Part shown: positions 45,558 to 55,253 of the stretch, in pieces
Layout: the number at the start of each line of letters is the position of its first letter
How positions within the stretch are numbered: position 1 is the first letter of the stretch
Source: Tremella fuciformis
Taxonomy: Eukaryota; Basidiomycota; Tremellomycetes; Tremellales; Tremellaceae
DNA length: 64,000 bases
Assembly (NCBI GenBank): GCA_032768795.1
Contig: CP136497.1
Location: forward strand, 870,501 to 934,500
Direction of reading: 5' to 3'
Translations under genes and position numbers: made by a program
Notes under the pieces: generated by a model
Database searches by the model: none
Told to the model about the DNA's origin: nothing
Seen by the model: only the letters and a program-made list of their open reading frames with translations

Positions 45558-45996
45558 GCCGCTTTACGTTGCTTTTCGGTAATGGAGAAGTGAATGCGCT
45601 GGATCCAATGCCAGGAGAAGCGGGTCGTGTTTGTGGGTAAGCCGACCATGTCGGCGGTCCAACCTGACACGGCTCGGTACAAAGGTGGAGGCGGATGGGT
45701 CGCTACGGGAGGAAGGCCGAACTTGCATGGTTCGAGCGCGAAGGCAGGCGCCGCGACCCTTCGGGTGATTGTGCTCTGACTCTTCTGCCCAGCATTGTCG
45801 GTTGAACTCTGACAGGCCTGTGGCGGCTCCTTGTCGTCCCAGTGGGCTCCCCGTAGCCATTCGGTCGATCAGTTCTCACAGGGGCAGTCTTAGGACACGA
45901 CATCTGTGTATCTTGCGGGCGATGTATACATTATCGGTCTAACAGCTGTAAATTGGTATGTACAAAGCCGGATAGGACTGGCGTGTACCAAGGGCA

Positions 45997-46993
45997 TCAG
46001 CGAGACTGGTCCTCGCTCAACACCGACACCTTTGGTTCCGGCGCTCGTCGCGTGTCATATACGAGGTGGTCCCACTCGCACTGTACTTCTGGATCGTCTT
46101 CAGTATAAACCGATATCACTTCAACCGCTTCGTTATCGTTCGTCCCATTCACAACGACGCAGGGAACACTGAGGGGAGCGGGCATTGTCTCTTGCTCGGT
46201 GGTGACGAAGTCCACGAACGTCCGCGGCTCAGGCCCATCGCCTTTGGGGGCGGGTGAAGAATAATCCTGCTCCTTACTGAACTGAAGGGCGTTGGTGATC
46301 CTGCAAGGTGAGCCGTGTGTGGTAGGGCGATCGAGATGCGACGTGCCTTTCGAAGTGACTTTCAGGAAGTCCCAGATCCCTCAAGCTGTCAAAGTCCTTA
46401 CACATAGGACAAGAGCGCGTGGTCTTCCGATCCTTGATACCGCCCAAACTACATCTTCAGCTCATTCCGTTATGTCAGACTTATGATGGGACTCACAGGG
46501 CTTCACAGATTTCTGCGCTCAAACCCTCTCGTTTGATCGTCGTGGCGTATCGATATGTCGAGAGAAGGTTACTCTGGCGTTTGCCTGCGCGATCAAGCCC
46601 TTTTACATTATAAAGATAGCAGTGGATCAACTCTGGGCAACTCTCACTGCCGTCGACTCACTCCTCGAATGTCCTCCGATCATCATCTGAGATAGGCATT
46701 TCCTGCTCCTTGTGCTTATCCACTATCTCATCAAGCTTTTTGTACCACGAGCTGGGGCCGTGAGCTGAAGGCGATTGTGGGAATCTTCTATGAGGGGCCG
46801 TCGCTCACCAGTCACCAATGGTCATGCACGGGCCGCACAAATGTGAGAGTGCTGCAGGAGACATCACAATATAAGCGGACGCGCTCAAATCGGCAAAAAA
46901 GACTTTCCAGTTGGGGTCAAGCAGTGAGTCAAAAGCCAAAAGCCATCCACCTTGGCTCTTGCAGGCATCGTATCGTCTCCCTTGCCCTTTCAA
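45997..46993 (-). CDS. Unrecognised gene D of the accessory block, possible zinc-binding CPMC motif
   Basis: Not recognised. Exons on the minus strand: a first part with WLLAFDSLLDPNWKVFFADL (about 46805-46990), SWYKKLDEIVDKHKEQEMPI, DNLLSTYRYATTIKREGLSAEI, LLGGIKDRKTRSCPMC and a final exon ending VLSEDQSR at 45997. Introns with GTGAGT, GTGAGT and GTAAGG donors keep the frame. The CPMC followed by a further Cys could bind metal, but without the last intron a different reading would give C-x2-C...H-x3-H. The 5' end is not resolved; the start may lie upstream of 46993. The final exon is acidic. No known family. Confidence 0.42.
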
Positions 46994-47077
46994 ACGCGGA
47001 CACTCTCAACTACTTCTGGTTCATTCCAAACAAATGCCAAACGTTACATGCCGGCTGGACGCGAATATTCTCATAAA

Positions 47078-47098
47078 GGTGCCACACTGCCACATTCA
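47078..47098 (-). repeat. 21-nt match to the transposon subterminal sequence
   Basis: Read on the minus strand, TGAATGTGGCAGTGTGGCACC matches the left end of both Tc1 copies (35486-35506 and 40226-40246) with one mismatch. It covers the inner TIR and the subterminal direct repeat. The flanks on both sides do not match the element. Confidence 0.6.
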
Positions 47099-47250
47099 GC
47101 TCCCGACCAGAACCTACAGTGCTCCTGACGACTGGCCATTGAAGGCCATCTCTGACACTTGCTTGCATCTGTTCCCATTGTCGGTCAGCGCTAGGAGAAG
47201 CAGCGTAGAGAGGGGAAGGGGACGCCTTCGTCTTGTCGAGTGAAACCAGA

Positions 47251-48148
47251 ATGCGTCTCGTTTCTCCGCTTCCCCGACAACTCGCCGTCAGCCGGCTCAA
47301 GGCCAACCTGTTCCTCCTGTTCCTCTCCGTCCTCGTCCGGTCCGTCTTCACTCCTTATACGACTTTGCGACGCGGTATCGAGCAGCTGGGAGACGAGTAC
47401 TGGCAGAGGGGACTGGTCGGCAAAGGATTCTGGAGCGCAGGTCAGTCGTATTCCAAGTTTCAGCCGCCTGTCTTCCTCCGGTCCGCGCCATGCCGTCTTG
47501 ATTTCGGTGCTGATGCACAGAAACCTTGATCATGGCTGTGATGGCTTGGAACATCCTGGAGAGCAGCATCAATCTCCACTATCCTTCCTTGCTCCCACCG
47601 ATACAAGCCGCGCCGCGACCTACAGCAGGCCTCGTTTTGACACCAGCAAGGATGTCTTCCCCTCTCGTCAGTAGTTCTTTTCCCCAACCCACAATGGAAG
47701 GGGCCTCGCTCACTTCCAGACACGCCCTTCTACCTCCCCAGCACCATCCCCATTCACACACAACACCCCACTTCGCTCCGCAGCGCGTATACCACAATCC
47801 TCTTCCTCGCAAAACCTATCCACACCTACGCAACCTCGACAGGCTGGACGAGCGTCTCCGCTGAGCAGCTCGACAATGAAAGCGCTCAACCTGACACCCG
47901 AGGCGCCGAGCTCTACGGGGCTTTTCTACAGCGCGGACGACCGTGCAAGCCCTGTCAAGCTTGCGCAAGGGCAACGCCAGTCAGAACAGCCCGCTCAGAG
48001 TTCCACGGGCTATGGCGGAGCATCCGCGTCGACAGTAGCAAGTGGCAAGGTCGGGGGCGACTTTGTATTGGTAGAGAGGGAGGACAAGGAGTGGATCGAC
48101 AATGTCAGAAGGGGTGTACGAGCCAGAGGCAGAGCATCCGGATTATAA
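47251..48148 (+). CDS. Two-membrane-segment protein, possibly a Pom34-like nucleoporin
   Basis: The ATG at 47251 opens MRLVSPLPRQL with a hydrophobic stretch (ANLFLLFLSVLVRSVF). After an intron (about 47442-47519) a second one follows (TLIMAVMAWNILESS). Removing a further intron (about 47669-47715) keeps the frame open into a long Ser/Pro-rich tail that contains ALNLTPEAPSSTGLFYSA and ends DNVRRGVRARGRASGL* at 48148. Two membrane helices near the N-terminus and a disordered tail are what the nuclear-pore membrane protein Pom34 looks like, but no decisive motif was recognised, so this is only a suggestion. Confidence 0.5.
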
Positions 48149-48196
48149 CGATGCATATCCCGGGGTGAGAGCCATTGCAATTCTCATCATGGCTCC

Positions 48197-49429
48197 TCAT
48201 GCTCGCCAAACATTTATCATCTTCTCTGGTTCCAGACTCCCACTGACGATGGTCTTTCCGTCAGGACTGACGGCGACAGCGATGACAGGCCTTTGATGAC
48301 CTCCCAGGACTTGTACGACACTTTTCGTCCCAAGCTCCCAGATTACGACGCTGCCATCCTCGCTACCAGCTACCACGAGCGCCTCCTTTCCGACTCTCGA
48401 GATCGGCCCATGAGCGTCCTCTCCGTTGACTGCCTGAGCAGAGGTCGGTGCGGGAATGACAGCAGCGGGACAAGGATGTTTCTCGTTCGTGTACTGTGCC
48501 GCTCGGAAAGTCTTGAGGACCTTTGCTGTGTGTATGTTGTATATGCGAACGGTCGACGAGAGAGTGACGGACAGGAGGAAAAACGGGGAGGGGGTGAAGC
48601 AGGAGAATGATCTATCGTCTCAGCTTCTCATTCCAACGGGAGGATACTCCAGCTAGACTCACACCGGAGAGTTCGTATCGTTGTCAAAGGTCTTGAGACA
48701 TTGACCAGTGTTGACATCCCACAGGCGGCTGCAACGTCAGCCCCATCCTCTCTCAAGTCGAGCGAGCTACTGACATCAAGCCGTCCGCGCTGGACGTCAC
48801 GACCATCCCGCCCTCTGCATCCCAGCCGACGCTCCACACAGCCTCGCTATGCGCCGGTATCGTCCGTATCTCCCGCCCTCCTCTGACATCCCAGATGATC
48901 ACGCTCTCATCAAAAGACCCGGTGGCGAGGAGATTCGACTTGGGATTGAAGGCCACGCTTAGCACAGGCGCCGTATGCCCCTTGAGCGCCCTCAGAGGCG
49001 GCCAGCGGCGGAACGTATCTGGCGGCTCGCCTGGCGTGGGAACCAAAGGAAAGATCAAGGCGGTCCCGTCGTCAGAGGCCGTCGCAAAGTACAACGAGTC
49101 GGGGGAGACGGAAAGGTCGTTGATACCTGGAGATCAGCTTCGCTGCGCGAGTCGGATGGTAGGCAGCGACGGACCGGTTCGATGACACCTCAGCGAACGA
49201 AGGTGCTCGCAAGTGACCGCATCCCTCCATGTCAGCCTGGAAAGTGCGAGAGAGGTCAAACCCACCAGCATAGGACGTAGCCGTCTGCACCTGCCGAGAG
49301 GAGCTTTCTGCCGTCTGGCGTGAAGCGAAGGGCGGTGATCGACCTCGTGTGTCCAGTGAGGGTATGTGAGAGGATGTATGGACCTGTAGACGGCCCTGCC
49401 TCGCCGGGCAGTGGTACTTGTATAGCCAT
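48197..49429 (-). CDS. SWD3: WD40 protein WDR5/Swd3 (COMPASS subunit)
   Basis: Seven-bladed WD40 protein of the COMPASS histone H3K4 methyltransferase. Start at 49429 (MAIQVPLPGEAGPS). Repeats read HTLTGHTRSITALRFTPDGR, then LKGHTAPVLSVAFNPKSNLL, ATGSFDESVIIWDVRGGREI and RTIPAHSEAVWSVGWDAEGG with VVTSSADGL, closely following WDR5 (e.g. SGSFDESVRIWDV, LPAHSDPV, SSSYDGLCRIWD). The final blade reads LGGHQRPVIAVAVSPDGKTI and SGSLEPEKMINVWRA*, stop at 48197-48199. Introns near 49220-49270, 49100-49140, 48730-48750 and 48610-48660. Divergent from the NADPH oxidase gene. Confidence 0.82.
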
Positions 49430-49890
49430 GGAGATGAATGAAGTTGCATATAGCTTCAACTCCAAGCTCGCCGCCAAAATGGCCCCCGACGCGATTGATT
49501 TCTTACGTGGCTTCCTTCGCTCGACAGTATCACCGACCCTTCTCGGTCGACGACGATGATGGCGACGACGACGTTTCGACTCGCAGCGCAGGCTATCTTT
49601 GAGCACTTCGGCCACGTGCAGAGCGGGACCGAGAACTGCGCCCTCGTCGTGGATCTCGACAGGAGACAAATGGCCTGGAGACAGCGTTACAGACTGCGGT
49701 CGCTCGGACCGTCGTCAATGCTCAAACAGACTAGCATCGTCGTCAAGGTATCACTCCGAGTACCCCTGACTCCTCCAAGAGCACGCAGGGAGATGTACAT
49801 ATCGCTCACGACCGACCGAGCCCGCGCCCACTTTTCTCATATACTCACCACAACCTCCTCTGATCACTGCTCACACCGCTGGCCGGTACG
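49430..49890. other. Divergent intergenic region between SWD3 and NADPH oxidase
   Basis: About 460 bp between divergent start codons. Contains GA/CGACGACGACG-type runs around 49545-49570 and C/T-rich sequence before the oxidase start. Open frames here give no recognised protein. Confidence 0.5.
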
Positions 49891-52543
49891 ATGGCTCCAA
49901 GTTTCTCAGCAATGCCGTCGAAGCACGCCTCTGCGCTCTCTTTCGACTCTGGTCCACCCATGAATGCCCCCGCTGGCGGGGACAATGGGTCCCGAGGCCC
50001 GCGAGTGGGCTTCGCCTCTTCCGAAATGGACCAGGACAAGCCCATCTCGTCTGGCCCGACATTCCTGTCTCGCAACAAGACTGAGAAGACGAGATTGCAG
50101 GGCTTGATGCACACCATGACAAGTCTCAGGCCACAAGGGAAGCAGGATGTCAAGGGCACCGCTCAGAGATTTGCCAAGTGGATGGTGAACGAGGGTGAGC
50201 CCCTTGACGACGACCATCTTTCACTATGAGCAGAGCATTGGGTGCGTCGAGTAGACCGGCTGAGGACAGGCACTCGCCGTCTGTTCATGATCTTCTGGGC
50301 GGTCCTGCATGCGGTAGCTTTCGCCTTCTCCATTATTCACTACGATCTCAAAGACAACTTAGTCGGCGCCCGGGCGACATTCGGCTGGACCTTTGGTCTG
50401 TGTTTCGCGAGCCATTGGGGACAAGCTGACAGTTAGTCCTCGCTCGAGGGGCTGCCCAAGTGTTGCACAGTATGTCAAGCAAAACAGTCAGGCGCATTCA
50501 TACTGACCAGCTCAGTCGATGTGATCTTTATCCTCTTCCCAGTATGCCGAAACTTCATCTCCTTCCTGCGTCGCACACCGCTCAACTCGGTGATCCCGCT
50601 CGACAAGAACATCACCTTTCATAGTGAGCTGAAAAGTCAGATACTTCGAACTGGGGAGCTCACAACACAGAGCAAGTAGCATGGGCGATCGTCTTCTGGT
50701 CTGTGGTGCACACAGCGGCGCACATGCGGAACTTCGTAAGCTCCCTCAGATCTCGGGCCCTTGTTGGTTTGCTGAGGCGAAGGCTATCTTGGCCATAGCA
50801 GAGAAGAGGTTAGGCCGTTCGCCAGGACACATTCTCGCTCTCACTGACGTACAGCGGCGTTGTCGGGTTCATCGAGTACAACTTCATCACCGGCCCCGGC
50901 CTGAGCGGATGGATCATGTGGCTCGCCCTGGGAGTGATGGTCTGGTTCGCCATGGAGAAGCGGCGCCGTGCGCATTTTGAACGGTGAGCTGACGAAGTTG
51001 ACATGGATGACAGCTCACAGTTAGATTCTGGTATTCGCACCATGTCAGCTGATCGCCTCCCGAGTGTGTCCTAAGCTGAGCTATCAGCTGTTCGTCATCT
51101 TCTTCCTGGGATGGCAGCTACACGGCATGTTCTGCATGATCCAGCCTGACCGACCGCCGTTCTGCAGCGCAGGCACGATCGGTGTCTTCTGGGTATGCCC
51201 CTTCCTCACCCTGCGAGTTCAGTTGCCTGACTTTAGAAATACTGGATACCCGGCGGCGCGCTGTGGATCTTCGAGCGCGTCTGGCGAGAAGTCCGAGGTC
51301 AGCTTCGAGGCTGCTGCCATCTCGAGAGCTGACGACCAGCCCGCCACTCGACATATATCTCCAAGGTCATCATGCACCCCTCCAAAGTGCTCGAAGTGCA
51401 GATCAAGAAGGAAAGCACGAACCGCCGCGCGGGGCAGTACATCTTCCTCAACTGCCCCGCGGTCAGTTACTTCCAATACCACCCGTTCACCCTGACGTCT
51501 GCGCCGGAGGAGGACTACATCTCGGTGCATATCCGCATTGTGGGCGACTGGACCACCGTACGTTCTCAACTTGTGAGGGGCTCACGAGCGCAAGCTGAGA
51601 TCAGGCATTTGCCAAAGCGCTCGGTGCCGACCCCGATGCCAAGTCTACAGGCAAAGGAGGCGGCGAGTACGGCGGGCAGGTGGTCGCCCCGCCCGTCGGC
51701 AAAGTCATGCCTCGCGTCATGGTGGACGGGTGAGCAGCTGTCTGCATTTCCTTATGCGAGACCAGCTGACAGGTAGACCATTTGGGTCGGCGTCGGAAGA
51801 CTTTGCCAAATTCGAGACAGTCCTGCTTGTCGGAGGTGGGCGAAGCTCGTTGACATGCGTGCGAGTCGCTGATCGGCAGCCGGGATTGGCGTAACGCCGT
51901 TCGCGTCAATCTTGAAGAGCATCTGGTACCGCATGAACAGCTTCGGTAAGGAGAAGAAGACGCGCCTGTCCAAGGTCTACTTTGTCTGGGTCATCAGAGA
52001 CTTTGGCTCGGCAGAGTGTGAGCTCATATACGGTCAGCCAGTGCTGTGCGCAAAAGCTCATGGCAAGGGTTCCACTCTCTACTCCAGGCCGTCGAGGCGG
52101 AGGACGTGGAGAACAGGATCGAGATCCACATATATCTCACTGCCAAAATAGAGTGGGCCTGTCCTTGCAGTCGCCGAATCCTCCCTAATGCGCAGCGAGG
52201 ACAAGATGAACAACATCCTGGTACAGGATGTCGGCGCGGAGAGCGACACCATCACCAAGTTGCGCGCTCCCACGCACTTCGGTCGACCAAACGTACGTCT
52301 GCTCCGCAAAGAGTGGGGCGGCAGAGCTGACGAGCAGTGGGACCGCGTGTTCGAGTCGATCGCCAACAAACATCCCGACACAGACTGCGGTGTCTTCTTC
52401 TGCGGCCCAGCCGTGCTCAGCAAGACCCTGCACCAGATGAGCAACAAGTACACCTCGCCCATGGGGTGCCGATTCTTCTTCGGCAAAGAGGTCAGTGATC
52501 AGTTGAACGTTGAGGGATCCCACTGATGCGACAGAATTTCTGA
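49891..52543 (+). CDS. noxA: NADPH oxidase, NoxA type
   Basis: Membrane flavocytochrome that passes electrons from NADPH to oxygen, making superoxide used in fungal differentiation. Start ATG at 49891. Transmembrane helices carry the haem-ligand histidines ([13 protein letters not shown] and [19 protein letters not shown]). The cytosolic part has FAD motif [15 protein letters not shown] motif [13 protein letters not shown] and FFCGP near the end. At least ten short introns. The last coding exon supplies only Asn-Phe-stop (52535-52543), rebuilding the conserved FGKENF end. No EF hands are present, so it is the NoxA/NoxB class; NoxA fits best since there is no long N-terminal extension. The regulatory subunit NoxR is not in the window. 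Confidence 0.93.
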
Positions 52544-52674
52544 TTCGCCCTCGTGGGCTGAAGACTGGATCGAAACCCTCAACTTGATACACTGAGATGT
52601 AAGAAGCAGATGATCCTGAAGATGCATGTTGTCGTATGCAGACTCTCAGGTTCCGCTAGCCGACGATCGAGACT

Positions 52675-55043
52675 TTAATGGCGCCGTCGTTGGCCAGTAG
52701 GGTCTTCGGTGAAGAATGAGATGCCCTCTTCGTCAGCTACGCATCTGTGATGCGAAGCGAGGGACAGACCTGGAAGTCGAGGAAGCGCTTGAGTCGGTGC
52801 TTCCAGCCAACTCCCTTGATTCCAGCGGCAAGGCATTTACTGATGAGCTCCTCGAATGCAATCGGCTACATTTTAGCACTCCTGAAATATTGAGATCCTC
52901 ACAGACCCACCTCATACCGAAGTATTCGTACGTAGAGCTCATCGTCGGACGTGATCACTCGCTGGAATCGCTCATCCAGGTCGACCTCGGGTTCTTCCAC
53001 CTCTGCCGAGACATACTTGGCCTTCTTCGCCTTTGCAGTCTTGGCCTTTTTCGGCTGGGAAGGGGAAGGTGGAGCTTGATGCAGTGACTCCCAACAATCT
53101 TGCGCAATCTTCACCAAGGCTGAGTGATTGGTGCTTGGACGATATCCATAGCTTTTGCACAGTTTCTGCAACTTTGGGACATCCCAGGATGCGTAGTCTG
53201 GCATGTCCGCCTTGGGCTTCTTAGAACGCCGGCTCTTGAGCGTTGCCAACGGCACCTCTTCTTCGGTGTCGGTAGCGGACGGTAGCGACACAGCATCGTT
53301 GGTATCGGGACTGAAGCGAGCGGCAGCTTGGGTAGAATCGAGGTCGAAGTCTGGGTCCATACCCATGTCAAGCATTGCCTCGTTCCCCCATTCATCGTCG
53401 TCGTCGTCAAGATCGGTGTTGAGACCGGCATCACCAGGGCCGATTGACGCTACCGAGCTACCGCCATCATCCATTGAAAGCGCCTCATCCTCGCCTCCAA
53501 GAGCCGACTCTACCGGACCGTCCCAGTGAAGCACAGCTTGATCGCCCCATTCATCATCGTCTTGAATGACTAGCTCGTCATCATCAATGATGGAGATGTC
53601 GCCTATGCGGACTTTGCTCGGGGTGATGGTGCTGTTTGCACCGCCTGGAGTGACAGTCGCAGAACGAGATGCGCGGCGTCTGGGGTGTTCGGGAGTGACT
53701 GTGTTTCGAGATGGTCGGGCAGCCCAGGTGTCGACATCGATGACATCTCGACCAGACATAGGCTCATCGTGGGAAAGTGAGGGGATACCGTCTGTCAAAG
53801 ATGGGCGAGATAGATGCCGATGACCGTTTGCGGGGGAGAAGCCCTTCAGCTCGCGCGACTCCCCATGATTGAAAGGGCTGCAAGATCGGGGACTTGTTTT
53901 CGATGTCGTCTATGTCCTCAATGCCGCCAAAATCGTCATCGAAACGAGACAGTTGTTGAAGCTTGCTCTGGCTAGATGGTGGCGGATCAATCGTGTCTGA
54001 CATGGGAGACAGCGGAACACCCAGATTCTGTTCGAAATCCGGCGTGCTGGGCGATCGAGGATAACGACGAGCCAGCGACGATTCGCCTAACGGCTGCGTA
54101 CCCGGCAGAGTCACAGGTGATACTGGCGATTGCGGAGACCGTTGCAGCGTCTGCTGTGACAAAGACTGGATCGGACTCGTCTGGCCTATGACCTCGCGCA
54201 GACGATCATGCACCTCGTCTTCCCAAATTTCTCCCCTCTCTGCTGCAGGCCGAACGTTAGATGTCCGATGGAGTCCCCGCGATGGCGCCGGAGCCTTCCT
54301 CGGCGAGGAAGATGACTCTGACAAGTCGACCAGATCTACGGGCTCGGCAGAATTGGCATGATGCTCGAGAAGCGTAGAGGGTTCGCGGGGATTGAGGGCA
54401 AGCAACGCATCGTGTATAAGCCGCTCAAGATCTGGAGGAGGGTTTGGCGGCTTGTATGGGGGCGTGAGGCATGTAGAGATGTGCCGCTGGACATGAGCAC
54501 TCGCCCACCATGCTTGCATGCCGATCTCACCCATCGCGCGGCGCCAGAATCCGCTTTGCGAAAGGCATTGAGACAGACCGGACAGCAGACGAGGGGAACA
54601 AGGACTGCAGTCCTGCCGAGCCAATGCGGGGGCGGAGGGCCCGCTTTGGGTATCTCCAATGGGGGCTTCAGGACGAGCGGCTTCAAGATCTTGTCCTCCC
54701 TCTTTAGTTCGCCATCCTCGTCCAGGTTGATGCTCTCGCTTCGCTGCCTCGGCGGCGGTTCAGCCTTGAGCAGTTGCCGAGGCTTGGCGAGGGACGTGGG
54801 CTTGGCCGAGTAGCTATACTTCTTCGCCAGGCTCGCTGCGAGAAATACGACCTCGTCAGAGCTGCCTTCCGTATCTTCTATGTCTGCAGCTTTAGATTTG
54901 GTAGAACGCTTCGAAGAATTCGGCTTTCGACCCTTGCGTCTCGCCGCCAGAGGCACCGTGTCGGCGTCGAGAAGCTCGATGCCGTCCGAACTGCTGCCGA
55001 ATTTGCCAAGCCGCCGAGTGCGTGATGGGCCAGCCTCTGCCAT
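52675..55043 (-). CDS. SLX4: SLX4, structure-specific endonuclease scaffold
   Basis: Slx4 activates Slx1 and scaffolds nucleases for repair of branched DNA. Start at 55043 (MAEAGPSRTRRLGKFG). A UBZ4-type zinc finger CPVCLNAF...RHISTCL is created only after removing an intron near 54491-54534. A long acidic, Ser-rich middle follows. The C-terminal Slx4 domain that binds Slx1 reads YASWDVPKLQKLCKSYGYRP, then an exon with RYEPIAFEELISKCLAAGIK and KHRLKRFLDFQ, then GISFFTEDP, which matches the family ending (FLDxQGITFF). Stop at 52675-52677. The middle is poorly conserved, as is usual, so the identification rests on the two ends. Confidence 0.78.
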
Positions 55044-55253
55044 GTCGTGTATCGACAGCAGCTGGTATCGCGAGTTGAGAGTGTGCCAGTGAAGATGCAA
55101 AGAGCATTGACTCTTTGGCGAGGTATCGTATCGGACGCGTCATAGCGCGACAATTGATCAGTGGCACATTGAAAGTGGCAAAAATGTTGGACCGGAGGTG
55201 CATCTATTAGGATCATACAGGCGAGAACGCGTATCAATCACGCCATGGATCTG

